From assembly GCA_034189195.1 (NCBI GenBank), contig JAXHVI010000099.1:1-27355 (forward strand): a stretch of DNA of 27,355 nucleotides, written 5' to 3'. Numbering within the stretch: position 1 is the stretch's first letter; each line of letters begins with the position of its first letter. This DNA comes from Desulfosudis sp034189195 (lineage in GTDB: Bacteria > Desulfobacterota > Desulfobacteria > Desulfobacterales > Desulfosudaceae). The position numbers were made by a program, and so were the translations under genes. Positions 7,199 through 15,661 of this stretch are shown piece after piece. The notes beneath the pieces were generated by a model. That model saw only the letters and a program-made list of their open reading frames with translations, ran no database searches and had not been told where the DNA came from.

Positions 7199-8281
7199 AT
7201 GAGGCAGGCGGATGAATTGATGAAGGAGGGGGTGGCAGGCGGGGTTTTTCCCGGCGGGGTGGTGTGTGTGTGGGCCAAGGGCGCGGTGCGGTTCTGCCAA
7301 CCCTATGGCGTGACCGATCTTGAGTCCCGGCAGCCGGTGACCACGGATACGGTGTTTGACCTGGCCTCTCTGACCAAGCCCCTGGCAACGGCCCCGGCGA
7401 TTTTGAAGCTGGCCGACCAGGGGTTTTTGTCGGTTGATGATCCGGCGGGAAAGTATCTGGCCGGGTTTGACGCCGGCGGCAAAAAAGAGATCACCATTGC
7501 CCGCCTGCTCTGCCACACCTCGGGCCTGCCGGCCCACAGGGAATATTTTCATGCGCTTTCGACCACGGCCTTTGAAGACCGGCAGCCGGCTCTGAAAAAG
7601 CTTTTGGAAAATGAGCCCCTGGAATATCGGCCCGGCGAAAAGGTGGTGTACAGCGACCTGGGATATATGGTGCTGGGATTTATCGTGAAAGCGGTGTCGG
7701 GCATGCCTCTGGACCGGTTTGCAACCGGCCGGCTTTACAACCCTTTGGGAATTTCCGGTCTTTTTTTTATTCCCGCAAATCCGGAAACGGCAGTAAACAA
7801 CCCCCTGAACCTGAAAAACGTGGCTGCCACGGAAAACTGTCCCCGCCGGAAAATGGTGGTGCGCGGGGTGGTGCATGACGACAATGCCTTTGAGATGGGC
7901 GGCGTGGCCGGTCATGCCGGGCTGTTCGGCACGGCCGGCGCGGTGACGGCCTTTGCGGCCGAACTTCTGGATGTCTATTCCGGGGCAAAAACCGGCCCGG
8001 TGTTTTCACGGGCCATGGCCGCGCGAATGATGGAGCCCCAATGCGGCACGACCCGGACCTTCGGGCTTGACACGGTGGATCCGGAAAACTCCAGCGCGGG
8101 CCGCCTTTTTTCCGCCCGGGGGGCCGGGCACCTGGGATTTACCGGCACCTCCTGCTGGATCGATCCGGACCGGAAGGCGGTGGTGGTGCTGCTGACCAAC
8201 CGGGTCCACCCGGACCGGGCCAGCGACGCCATTCGCGCCTTTCGGCCCCGGCTTCACGATGCCGTGATGGTTCATGTCTGA
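7199..8281 (+). CDS. Serine hydrolase of the beta-lactamase/PBP (class C) fold
   Basis: A 360-residue member of the beta-lactamase class C / esterase family. It has the active-site motif Ser57-Leu-Thr-Lys60 (in LASLTK), the second motif Tyr151-Ser-Asp (in VYSDLGYMVLG), HTSGLP at 106-111, and a C-terminal HLGFTGT motif in place of the KTG box. No signal peptide or membrane segment is visible with this start, so a periplasmic PBP role is not supported and a cytoplasmic esterase or peptide hydrolase is possible. The start is uncertain: the ATG at 7199 has only a weak CAGGG upstream, and an in-frame ATG at 7220 preceded by AGGCGG is equally good. It follows the S66 gene across a repeat block and precedes mreB. 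Confidence 0.8.
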   Translation: MRQADELMKEGVAGGVFPGGVVCVWAKGAVRFCQPYGVTDLESRQPVTTDTVFDLASLTKPLATAPAILKLADQGFLSVDDPAGKYLAGFDAGGKKEITIARLLCHTSGLPAHREYFHALSTTAFEDRQPALKKLLENEPLEYRPGEKVVYSDLGYMVLGFIVKAVSGMPLDRFATGRLYNPLGISGLFFIPANPETAVNNPLNLKNVAATENCPRRKMVVRGVVHDDNAFEMGGVAGHAGLFGTAGAVTAFAAELLDVYSGAKTGPVFSRAMAARMMEPQCGTTRTFGLDTVDPENSSAGRLFSARGAGHLGFTGTSCWIDPDRKAVVVLLTNRVHPDRASDAIRAFRPRLHDAVMVHV

Positions 8282-8350
8282 TTTTTATCGTTTTTTTACC
8301 CACCGGCGGCCAATCTTTTTTCAGTTCCTCCTTTTTTCCCTTGTATCGGT

Positions 8351-8409
8351 TTTATATAACTGATAAAAATGCGGATAATAATCCGGCGCGAAACATGAAT
8401 TTTCGCCGG
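8351..8409 (+). promoter_or_regulatory. Candidate mreB promoter and leader hairpin
   Basis: TTTATA (8351-8356) and GATAAT (8374-8379), separated by 17 bp, form a plausible promoter for the mre operon. A hairpin follows with the arms CCGGCG (8383-8388) and CGCCGG (8404-8409), ending 28 nt before the mreB ATG. The rest of the 156-bp gap is pyrimidine-rich and shows no gene. Confidence 0.4.
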
Positions 8410-8437
8410 GTGACCGGTTGACGCCAGAAAGGATGCC

Positions 8438-9481
8438 ATGAATATTATAGCCAATTCCATATTGGGCCTGTTTTCCAATGATCTTGCCATTGACCTGGGC
8501 ACGGCCAACACCCTTGTGTTTGTAAAGGGCAAGGGGGTGGTGCTGAGCGAACCCTCCGTGGTGGCGGTGTATACCGATACCCGGCACAAGAACCGGGTCC
8601 GGGCCGTGGGGGCCGAAGCCAAGCAGATGCTGGGCAGAACACCGGGCAACATCACCGCCATCCGGCCCATGCAGGACGGCGTGATCGCCGATTTTGCCGT
8701 GGCTGAGGCCATGATCCGCTATTTTATTCAGAAGGTGCACAACCGGCGCAAGTTCATTCGGCCCCGGATCATCATCGCGGTGCCCTCCGGCATTACGGAA
8801 GTTGAAAAGCGGGCCGTCAGGGATTCGGCGGAACGGGCCGGGGCACGGGAGGTGATCCTTCTGGAAGAGCCCATGGCCGCGGCCATCGGCGCCGGGCTGC
8901 CCATCTCCGAGCCCACCTGCAACATGGTGGTGGACATCGGCGGCGGCACCACCGAGGTGGCGGTGATCTCCCTGGGGGGCATTGTATACAGCCGGTCCCT
9001 GCGCGTGGCCGGAGACAAGATGGACGCGGCCATCGCTCAGTATATCAAGCGGAAATACAATCTGCTGGTGGGCGAGCGCACCGCGGAGATGATCAAGATG
9101 ACCATCGGCAACGCCTATCCGGATGAGGACAATGTAGAGACCATCGAGGTCAAGGGCCGGGACTTGGTCTCCGGCATTCCCAAGATTCTGGCCATTGATT
9201 CCGAGGAGATTCGGCTGGCCATCTCCGAGCAGATCGACGCCATTGTGGAGACCGTGAAGATCGCCCTGGAACAGACCCCGCCGGAACTGGCCGCCGACAT
9301 CGTGGACCGGGGCATCGTGCTCACCGGCGGCGGGGCCCTGCTCAAGAACCTGGACAAGCTGCTGCGGGACGAGAGCGGCCTGCCCATCACCGTGGCCGAA
9401 AACCCCCTGACCACCGTTGCCGTGGGCTCCGGCATGGCCTTAGACAACATCGACATATTAAAGCAGGTCATGATCACGTAA
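8438..9481 (+). CDS. mreB: Rod shape-determining actin homologue MreB
   Basis: A 347-residue MreB. It polymerises on ATP beneath the inner membrane and directs lateral peptidoglycan synthesis by the elongasome. The N-terminal amphipathic segment (LGLFSNDLAIDLGTANTLVFVKGKGVV region) holds the phosphate-1 motif. The phosphate-2 motif DIGGGTTEVAV follows near 170, then LTGGGALLKNLD, the adenosine motif, near 290. Full length and typical start; AAAGGA stands 6 nt before the ATG. It opens the run mreB-mreC-mreD-mrdA-rodA, the order usual in Gram-negative rods. Nothing unusual was seen in the coding sequence. Confidence 0.97.
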   Translation: MNIIANSILGLFSNDLAIDLGTANTLVFVKGKGVVLSEPSVVAVYTDTRHKNRVRAVGAEAKQMLGRTPGNITAIRPMQDGVIADFAVAEAMIRYFIQKVHNRRKFIRPRIIIAVPSGITEVEKRAVRDSAERAGAREVILLEEPMAAAIGAGLPISEPTCNMVVDIGGGTTEVAVISLGGIVYSRSLRVAGDKMDAAIAQYIKRKYNLLVGERTAEMIKMTIGNAYPDEDNVETIEVKGRDLVSGIPKILAIDSEEIRLAISEQIDAIVETVKIALEQTPPELAADIVDRGIVLTGGGALLKNLDKLLRDESGLPITVAENPLTTVAVGSGMALDNIDILKQVMIT

Positions 9482-9528
9482 CCTCCTTGTGACCGGCAGG
9501 ACCCTTTTCCCCGGGTTACCGAAATTTT

Positions 9529-10362
9529 ATGTTTTCAAGACGCATGCTTGTCATCGTGGGCATCGCCGGTATGCTGATCGTCAGCCTTGTTTTTTTTGCC
9601 GTTACCGGCCGGCGCGCCACCTATCCGGTGAGCGGCGGCGGCGTGGGCATGCTCGTGGTCTCCCCGATTCAGGAGATGGTGACCGGCTCGGCCCGGTTTG
9701 TGCGCAACACCTGGCGCCGTTACTTTGCCCTGGTCTCCGTGGCCCATGAAAACGAGCGACTCAGCGACGCCCTGGCCCGGGAAATCGCCGAAAACAACCG
9801 CTACCGGGAGATGGAACTCTCCAGCCGGCGGCTGCGTGAACTTCTCAATTTTTACGAGACCGTTGATGCCCAGTCCTTTGCCGCCGAGGTGGTGGCCAGG
9901 GACCCCTCGGGCTGGTTCAACACCGTCATCATCGACAAGGGCTCGATCCACGGGGTCCGGCGCAGCATGCCGGTGGTGGTGGCCGAAGGCATTGTGGGCC
10001 AGGTGGTGGACACCTCCCGGTATTACGCCAAGGTGCTGCTGATCATCGACCCCAACAGCTCGGTGGACGGCCTGTGCCAGCGGACCCGTGCCCGGGGTGT
10101 GGTCAAGGGCACCATTCACGAGCGGTGCGATTTTGTGTACGTGCTGCGCAAGGACGATGTGCGGGTGGGTGACAGCGTGATTTCGTCTGGCCTGGACGGC
10201 ATCTACCCCAAGGGGCTGCCCATCGGCCGGGTGTCGGCGGTGGTGAAACGGAACGCCGGCATCTTTCAGACCGTGGAGGTGGATCCCTACGTGGACTTCG
10301 GCAAGCTGGAGGAGGTGCTGGTGATCCTCAACGCCCCCCGGCACGAGTTCCAGGACATGTAG
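9529..10362 (+). CDS. mreC: Rod shape-determining protein MreC
   Basis: A 277-residue MreC with one N-terminal transmembrane helix (about 6-26), a short coiled coil (about 65-105), then the periplasmic beta-domain pair. Typical family segments are VVARDPSGWFNTVIIDKG and GVVGQVVDTSRYYAKVLLI-like (here GIVGQVVDTSRYYAKVLLII). MreC links MreB and MreD to PBP2 and activates it. The gap from mreB is 47 bp. The Shine-Dalgarno sequence before the ATG is weak; an in-frame ATG at 9544 is the alternative but would shorten the cytoplasmic tail. Confidence 0.94.
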   Translation: MFSRRMLVIVGIAGMLIVSLVFFAVTGRRATYPVSGGGVGMLVVSPIQEMVTGSARFVRNTWRRYFALVSVAHENERLSDALAREIAENNRYREMELSSRRLRELLNFYETVDAQSFAAEVVARDPSGWFNTVIIDKGSIHGVRRSMPVVVAEGIVGQVVDTSRYYAKVLLIIDPNSSVDGLCQRTRARGVVKGTIHERCDFVYVLRKDDVRVGDSVISSGLDGIYPKGLPIGRVSAVVKRNAGIFQTVEVDPYVDFGKLEEVLVILNAPRHEFQDM

Positions 10363-10374
10363 GGGGCGCATCGA

Positions 10375-10878
10375 ATGCGATATCTTGTTTGCCTGATGGT
10401 GTGCGCAGTCCTTATTGTGGCCCAGTCCGCGGCCCCTCCGGCCTATTCCCCCCTTTACGGCCTTTATGACTGGCTGATTCCGCTGCTGATTTACCTGGCC
10501 GTGTTCCGCTCCTCGGTGGAAGCCGGTGTTGCGGCCCTGGGGGCCGGACTGATGATGGACGCGGTGTCGGGCGGGGCCTTTGGTCTCTACCTGCTCACCT
10601 ATCTCTGGATTGTCGCCGGCGTACGCATCTCTCTCCGGTTTTTTCACGGCGAAGGCGTGCCCTTTCTGTTTTTTGCCGTGCTGGCCGGTGTGCTGCTGGA
10701 AACCCTTGTTTTCTGGAGCGCGGGCCGGGTGGCCGGTCATGCGTACGCCTTCGGCGGCAGCGCGGCGGGCGGGCTGGTGCGGCAGCTGGTGCTGGCCGGC
10801 ATCACCGGGCCGTTTATCGTGCTGGGGGCAAATGCCGTGCTGGGCCGGCTGCTGATCCGTTTTGACAGGCAGGCGTAA
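10375..10878 (+). CDS. mreD: Rod shape-determining membrane protein MreD
   Basis: A 167-residue, strongly hydrophobic protein with about five predicted membrane helices, of the usual MreD length and position. Characteristic features are the early YDWLIPLLIYLAVFRS helix and the GLMMDAVSGGAFGLYLL segment. MreD is a polytopic inner-membrane partner of MreC in the elongasome. The ATG has an AGGGGG ribosome-binding site, and the gene starts 12 bp after mreC, so translation is probably coupled. Recognition rests on context as much as on sequence, since MreD diverges quickly. Confidence 0.92.
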   Translation: MRYLVCLMVCAVLIVAQSAAPPAYSPLYGLYDWLIPLLIYLAVFRSSVEAGVAALGAGLMMDAVSGGAFGLYLLTYLWIVAGVRISLRFFHGEGVPFLFFAVLAGVLLETLVFWSAGRVAGHAYAFGGSAAGGLVRQLVLAGITGPFIVLGANAVLGRLLIRFDRQA

Positions 10879-10925
10879 CAGGCCGGCCCCGGCGGGGGCT
10901 TCTTCAAGCATCTTCGGCCGGGTTT

Positions 10926-12797
10926 GTGAAGTACAGGCAAGTCAGGATTTTCCGCGTGGAAGACTATTTCGCAACACTGGATGCCGACTGGTTCAAGCAC
11001 CGGCTGGTGGCCCTCTCCCTGTGCGTGGCCGGGGTGTTTGTGGTGCTGTTTGCCCGGCTCTTCTTTCTTCAGGTGGTGGAGGGGGAGGAGTACCGCCGCC
11101 TGTCGGAGAACAACTGCATTCGTCTTCAGCGGATCGAGCCGCCCAGGGGCCGGATTTTTGACCGCAACGGCGTCAACATCGTGGACAACCGCCCCTCTTT
11201 TGACCTGAGCATCATTCCCAAAGACGCCGGGGACCCCGGCAGGGTTATTGAAAGGCTGGTGGCCCTGACCGGCATTCCGGCGGCCCGGCTGCACGGGAAT
11301 TTTGTCAAGCACAAAACGGTCAATCCCTATAAACCGGTGCTGCTGGCCCAGGATGTGGGCCGGGACGTTCTGGCCGTGGTGGAGGGCCACCGCTTTGACC
11401 TGCCCGGAGTGGTGATGGACGTTACGCCCCGGCGGCACTACCTGTACAACGGGTTTGCCGCCCACCTGATCGGCTATCTCGGGGAGATCAGCCGCGGCGA
11501 GCTGTGCAGCGACCGCTTTGCGGGGTATGAGCCGGGCAGCTACGTGGGCAAGTACGGGGCGGAACGGCTGTATGAGCCGTTTTTGAGGGGCAAATACGGG
11601 GGCCGCCAGGTGGAGGTGAATGCCGGCGGAAACGTGGTCCGGGTGCTGAAGACCGTGGAAGCCGAATCCGGCCACCACGTCTACCTGACTATTGATTTCG
11701 ACTTGCAGCAGAAAGCCGAGGATCTGATGGCCGGCTTGTCCGGCGCGGTCATCGCCCTGGATCCGGACAATGGCGATGTGCTGGCCATGGTGAGCAGCCC
11801 GGCGTTTCCCCAGAGCCGGTTCGTGGACGGCATGTCGGCCGATGAGTGGCAGGCCCTGGTGACAGACCCCCGTCGGCCCATGGAGAACAAGGCCATTCAG
11901 GCGGAATATCCGCCGGCGTCGGTGTACAAGATTATCACCAGCTTTGCCGGGCTGGAGGAGGATGTGGTGACGCCGGACACAACGTTTTACTGCCCCGGGT
12001 ATTACCGGTACGGGGACCGGGTCTACCGGTGCTGGGCCGAGCAGGGCCATGGCCGGGTAAGCGTGGTGGATGCCCTGGCCCGGTCCTGTGACGTCTACTA
12101 CTACCAGGTGGGCCAGCGGGTCGGGGTGGAGCGGCTGGCCTGGTATGCCAAGGCCTGCGGCCTGGGCCGGCCCACCGGCATCGACCTCTATCCAGAAAAG
12201 GGCGGGCTGGTGCCGTCGGGCCAGTGGAAACGCAGTCGCCTGGGTGCGGCCTGGCAGGGCGGGGAGACCCTTTCCGTGGCCATCGGCCAGAGCTACAACC
12301 TGGTCACCCCCTTGCAGATGGCGGTGCTGACCGCGGCCGTGGCCAACGGCGGCGTGCTGAAACGGCCGGTGATCCTGGACCGCGTTGAAACCGTGGAAAA
12401 GGAGCGGTTAAAGGAGGGAGAGCCCCGGGACATGGGCGTGCTGCCGGTAAGCGATTCCACCCTGGAGATCGTGCGGCAGGGCATGTGGAAGGCGGTCAAT
12501 GACCGTCACGGCACGGCATGGTGGTCGGCCCGCAGCCGCAAGGTGGAGATCAGCGGCAAGACCGGCACGGCCCAGGTGGTGGCCAGCCCGCGAAACGGAG
12601 ACGAGGAAATTTACGCGGTGGACACGCATAAGCCCCACGCGTGGTTTGTGGCCTATGCGCCGTCCGAGAATCCGGTCATCGCGGTGGCCGTGATCGTGGA
12701 GCACGGCGAGCACGGATCTTCCGCCGCCGGACCGGTGGCCAAGGCAATGATTGAGACCTATCTAAGTGACAAAGGCGGGAGCACGGACGGACGATGA
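10926..12797 (+). CDS. mrdA: Penicillin-binding protein 2, elongation transpeptidase
   Basis: A 623-residue class B PBP that cross-links peptidoglycan during cell elongation together with RodA. One membrane helix (about 26-48) anchors it in the inner membrane. The dimerisation domain carries PPRGRIFDRNG (72-82). The transpeptidase domain has Ser332-Val-Tyr-Lys335, Ser387-Cys-Asp389 and Lys545-Thr-Gly-Thr. These positions almost coincide with those of E. coli PBP2 as I recall them. The start is uncertain: GTG at 10926 has no clear ribosome-binding site, while GTG at 10953 has AGGA upstream. It overlaps rodA by 4 bp (ATGA), indicating translational coupling. Confidence 0.95.
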   Translation: MKYRQVRIFRVEDYFATLDADWFKHRLVALSLCVAGVFVVLFARLFFLQVVEGEEYRRLSENNCIRLQRIEPPRGRIFDRNGVNIVDNRPSFDLSIIPKDAGDPGRVIERLVALTGIPAARLHGNFVKHKTVNPYKPVLLAQDVGRDVLAVVEGHRFDLPGVVMDVTPRRHYLYNGFAAHLIGYLGEISRGELCSDRFAGYEPGSYVGKYGAERLYEPFLRGKYGGRQVEVNAGGNVVRVLKTVEAESGHHVYLTIDFDLQQKAEDLMAGLSGAVIALDPDNGDVLAMVSSPAFPQSRFVDGMSADEWQALVTDPRRPMENKAIQAEYPPASVYKIITSFAGLEEDVVTPDTTFYCPGYYRYGDRVYRCWAEQGHGRVSVVDALARSCDVYYYQVGQRVGVERLAWYAKACGLGRPTGIDLYPEKGGLVPSGQWKRSRLGAAWQGGETLSVAIGQSYNLVTPLQMAVLTAAVANGGVLKRPVILDRVETVEKERLKEGEPRDMGVLPVSDSTLEIVRQGMWKAVNDRHGTAWWSARSRKVEISGKTGTAQVVASPRNGDEEIYAVDTHKPHAWFVAYAPSENPVIAVAVIVEHGEHGSSAAGPVAKAMIETYLSDKGGSTDGR

Positions 12798-13900
12798 GGG
12801 AGAACTGGGAATCAAGACAGTTTGACTGGGGCCTGCTGCTGCCGGTGGCGGCCCTGGGGATGATCGGGGTCATCGTGCTTTACAGCGCGTCGGCGTCGGC
12901 CCCGGCCCACCTGCAGAGAATGCTGTGCATCAAGCAGGCCGTGTGGTTTGTCCTCGGCCTGGTGCTGGCCGGCGGCTCGCTGCTGTTTCACTACAAGCGC
13001 CTGGACAACTGGGCCATTGTTATTTACCTTTTCTGCCTGGCCCTGCTGGTGAGCGTGCTGTTCTGGGGAAAGGCGGCCGGCGGCTCCACCCGGTGGCTGC
13101 CCGTGGGGCCGGTGGCGATTCAACCCTCCGAGCTGGCCAAGATCGCTGTGATCATCATTCTGGCCCGGTATTACGCCAGGCAGGCCACCGCGGACGGGCT
13201 GGGCATAAAAAAGCTGGCGGTGCCCATTCTGCTGGTCGGCATCCCCTTTGTCCTGATCGGCATGCAGCCAGACCTGGGCACGGCCATGCTCCTGGCCCTG
13301 ATCGCCACGGCCGTTACCCTTTTCATTAAGGTTCAGAAACGGACCCTCTACCTGATGGGCGGGGTCATCGGGGTGCTGATGGCCCTGGGGTGGTTTTTTC
13401 TGCTAAAGGAGTACCAGAAGCAGCGGGTGCTGACCTTTCTCAATCCGGACCGGGATCCCCTGGGCGCGGGATATCATATTATTCAGTCAAAAATCGCCAT
13501 CGGCTCGGGCATGGTGTTCGGCAAGGGGTTCATGCAGGGCACCCAGAACGCCCTGGCCTTTCTTCCGGAACAGCATACCGATTTTATCCTTTCGGTCCTG
13601 GCCGAGGAGTGGGGCCTGGTGGGGGTCAGCGTGGTGCTGTTCCTGTATTTGCTGATTATTGTCTGGGGCATCAGTATCGGGTATCAATGCAAGGATAATT
13701 TTGGTATTATCCTGGCGGTCGGCGTCACCGCCATGATTTTCTGGCACGTGGTGGTGAACGTGGGCATGGTGATGGGGCTGCTGCCGGTGGTGGGTGTGCC
13801 GCTGCCCCTGATCAGTTACGGCGGTTCGTCGGTGGTGACTTTCATGCTGGGCATCGGGTTGCTGCTTAACATCAGCATGCGGCGTTCCGGCGTGGAGTGA
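12794..13900 (+). CDS. mrdB: RodA, SEDS-family peptidoglycan glycosyltransferase
   Basis: A 368-residue polytopic SEDS protein with about ten membrane helices. RodA polymerises lipid II into glycan strands and works as a pair with PBP2, encoded immediately upstream. Visible family signatures are STRWLPVGPVAIQPSELAK, the conserved acidic residue in QPDLGTAMLL, LPEQHTDFILSVLAEEWG, and the C-terminal PLPLISYGGSSV. Full length. The ATG overlaps the PBP2 stop codon (ATGA), the usual arrangement for this enzyme pair. A short GC-rich hairpin (CCCGG/CCGGG, 13906-13918) follows the gene but has no T-run, so transcription probably continues into the bactofilin gene. Confidence 0.96.
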   Translation: MRENWESRQFDWGLLLPVAALGMIGVIVLYSASASAPAHLQRMLCIKQAVWFVLGLVLAGGSLLFHYKRLDNWAIVIYLFCLALLVSVLFWGKAAGGSTRWLPVGPVAIQPSELAKIAVIIILARYYARQATADGLGIKKLAVPILLVGIPFVLIGMQPDLGTAMLLALIATAVTLFIKVQKRTLYLMGGVIGVLMALGWFFLLKEYQKQRVLTFLNPDRDPLGAGYHIIQSKIAIGSGMVFGKGFMQGTQNALAFLPEQHTDFILSVLAEEWGLVGVSVVLFLYLLIIVWGISIGYQCKDNFGIILAVGVTAMIFWHVVVNVGMVMGLLPVVGVPLPLISYGGSSVVTFMLGIGLLLNISMRRSGVE

Positions 13901-14001
13901 CGGTGCCCGGACACCGGGCCGGGCAGAGGCGGATTTCCAGTCATAATCACACATGACGGGTGCGGCTTTGGCGGCGCCTTATATTTTACACAGGAGCAAT
14001 C

Positions 14002-14367
14002 ATGGGGAAAACAGAGAAGGGACCGGATGCCATTACGACGTTTCTGGGGGCGGACGCCTCGGTGGAGGGGACCGTCAGTTTTGAAGGCACCATACGGGTG
14101 GACGGCCGGGTCACGGGAAAAGTCACCAGCGCCTCCGGCACGGTGATTATCGGGGAAAAGGCGGTGATCGACGGTGATGTGTCGGTGGATGTGGCGATCA
14201 TTAAGGGCCGGGTCAACGGCACGGTGGATGCCGCCTCCCGCATCGAGGTCTATCCGCCGGCCGCCATTGAAGGGGACATTCACGCGCCGGTGATTTCCAT
14301 TGACGCCGGCGTGAAGTTTAACGGAAACTGCTCCATGGCATCGCGTAAGCACCCGGAAGTAAAGTAA
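14002..14367 (+). CDS. Bactofilin (polymer-forming cytoskeletal protein)
   Basis: A 121-residue DUF583/bactofilin protein. The core (about 12-108) is a repeating right-handed beta-helix pattern, visible as successive units such as VEGTVSFEGTIRVDGRVTG and AVIDGDVSVDVAIIKG. Short, polar N- and C-termini flank it, as in other bactofilins. These proteins form nucleotide-independent filaments that scaffold cell-wall enzymes or membrane-bound assemblies. I chose the ATG at 14002 because AGGAG lies 7 nt upstream and homology starts there; the frame opens earlier at 13960. It stands 101 bp after rodA, so it is probably read with the rod-shape operon and may recruit wall-modifying enzymes. Confidence 0.93.
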   Translation: MGKTEKGPDAITTFLGADASVEGTVSFEGTIRVDGRVTGKVTSASGTVIIGEKAVIDGDVSVDVAIIKGRVNGTVDAASRIEVYPPAAIEGDIHAPVISIDAGVKFNGNCSMASRKHPEVK

Positions 14368-14432
14368 AAACAATGACTTGGCGCCCGGCGTAAAACTCCG
14401 GAAAAAAAAGTTGAGTTTTTGTCGAAAAGCCT

Positions 14433-14460
14433 TTGACATTGAAACGGGTTGTGCTAAAAA
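14433..14460 (+). promoter_or_regulatory. Promoter of the ATP synthase operon
   Basis: A perfect TTGACA (14433-14438) is followed by a 16-bp spacer and a weaker TAAAAA (14455-14460). The predicted start is about 75 nt before the b' subunit ATG. The upstream 45 bp are AT-rich (runs of A at 14402-14409). This TTG was rejected as a translation start. Confidence 0.55.
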
Positions 14461-14543
14461 GAAAGTTTAATTTTTGCTTAAATCTTCAGTTGATGGGAGT
14501 TTGTGGCACGATTACAACACAGTGGCTGACGCGGAGGATTTTC

Positions 14544-15062
14544 ATGAGGTTGGATAAAAAGATATCGGCAGGCGCGGCAATGGTATGCGGTATCCTGTTG
14601 TCTGCCCGGGCGGCTTCGGCTGAAGGCGGCATAACCGTTATTCCGGACGGGTCTGTGGTCTGGCAGATGGTCAATTTTATAGTGCTTGTGGTGGTGCTTG
14701 ATTTTGTATTGTACAAGCCCATCCGCACGGTGGTGGCCCGGCGGAAAGAGAAGATGGAAGGGCTCGACAACAACATTGAGGCCTTTACACAGGACGCGGC
14801 GGACAAGGAACGGGCCTGGAACGAAGGGATCAAGAAGGCCAGGGCCCGGGGCGTGGATGAAAAGAACGCTCTGATCGAAGCGGCCGCCGGTGAAGAAAAA
14901 AAGATTATGGATGAAATCTACCGGCAGTCCCAGAAGGCCCTTGCCCAGACCCGGGAGGAGATCGCCAGGGATGCGGCCAGGGCCGCTGAAGCCCTGCAAC
15001 GGGAGATTGATGAATTTGCCGCCGCCATCGGCTCGAAAATTTTAGGGAGGGATGTTGCATGA
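14544..15062 (+). CDS. atpF: ATP synthase F0 subunit b' (first b-type subunit)
   Basis: A 172-residue b-type stator subunit. The N-terminus resembles a signal peptide (basic start, hydrophobic stretch, ARAASA/EG site near residue 26). A second hydrophobic segment follows (about 35-57, in VVWQMVNFIVLVVVLDFVLYKP), then a long charged coiled coil that would dimerise with the other b subunit and hold the F1 head. A GGAGG box 6 nt before the ATG at 14544 decides the start. It overlaps the next gene by 4 bp (ATGA). Which of the two genes counts as b and which as b' is by convention. No a or c subunit gene precedes it. Confidence 0.88.
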   Translation: MRLDKKISAGAAMVCGILLSARAASAEGGITVIPDGSVVWQMVNFIVLVVVLDFVLYKPIRTVVARRKEKMEGLDNNIEAFTQDAADKERAWNEGIKKARARGVDEKNALIEAAAGEEKKIMDEIYRQSQKALAQTREEIARDAARAAEALQREIDEFAAAIGSKILGRDVA

Positions 15063-15661
15063 GGCTGTTTGGAATGTGCGAATCAGTAAAGAAAAAAGCG
15101 GTCGTGATCGTGGTGGTATCGCTGATGGCGTTCTGCTGCGCCGGTTTTGCGGTTGCAGCCGATCACGGCGAGGAAGCCGCCCCCAAGGGGTGGGTGGCCA
15201 CGGATACGTTCAGGGTCATGAACTTCGCCGTTCTGGCGATTGCCCTGTTCCTGCTTTTACGCAAGCCGGTTGCCGGTGCCTTGAACAATCGCATCGCCGG
15301 TATTCGTGAGGAGCTTGCCCGCCTGGAAGCCCAGAAAGAGGAAGCCAGAAAAGCCCTGGATGCCTATAACGAGCGTCTCAAGATGCTTGACAGGGAGGCC
15401 GAAAAGATCATCGAAGATTACAAAAAGCAGGGCGAGGCCGCCAAGACCCGGATCATGGAAAGCGCCAGGGCATCGGCGGCCAAGCTGGAGGAACAGGCCA
15501 GGCGCAACATTGAAAATGAGTTTGAGTCCGCCCGGCAGAAACTGCGGCTGGATATATTTGAGCAGGCCGTTGCCAGGGCAGAGGCCCTGGTGACGGAAAA
15601 AATCACTCCTGATGATCAGCACAGGCTGGTCGAAGAATATCTGGACAAGGCGGTGCTATAG
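15059..15661 (+). CDS. atpF: ATP synthase F0 subunit b (second b-type subunit)
   Basis: A 200-residue b subunit of the peripheral stalk. Like its neighbour it begins with a signal-peptide-like segment (basic residues, hydrophobic core, AVAADH region with a likely AVA/AD site near 34). A membrane helix follows (about 52-68, in FRVMNFAVLAIALFLLLRKPV), then a long alpha-helical, charged coiled coil rich in Glu, Arg, Lys and Ala. The ATG overlaps the upstream stop (ATGA), and its own stop overlaps the GTG of the delta gene by one base. The two b genes probably form a heterodimer, as in other bacteria with b/b' pairs. Confidence 0.92.
   Translation: MRLFGMCESVKKKAVVIVVVSLMAFCCAGFAVAADHGEEAAPKGWVATDTFRVMNFAVLAIALFLLLRKPVAGALNNRIAGIREELARLEAQKEEARKALDAYNERLKMLDREAEKIIEDYKKQGEAAKTRIMESARASAAKLEEQARRNIENEFESARQKLRLDIFEQAVARAEALVTEKITPDDQHRLVEEYLDKAVL

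Noticed and set aside
7037..7915. Minus-strand protein with an Arg-Ala/Arg-Tyr repeat
   Set aside because: The dipeptide repeat is just translation of the hexamer repeats, and the frame runs antisense through the serine hydrolase gene.
9535..10911. 458-residue open frame antisense to mreC and mreD
   Set aside because: His/Gly/Pro-rich composition and exact coverage of two certain genes show it to be a shadow frame.
10737..12050. 437-residue open frame antisense to the PBP2 gene
   Set aside because: No domain, composition typical of reverse-frame translation, and PBP2 motifs on the plus strand are complete.
14433..14543. N-terminal extension of the b' subunit from a TTG at 14433
   Set aside because: That TTG is part of the TTGACA -35 box, while a strong GGAGG lies before the ATG at 14544.
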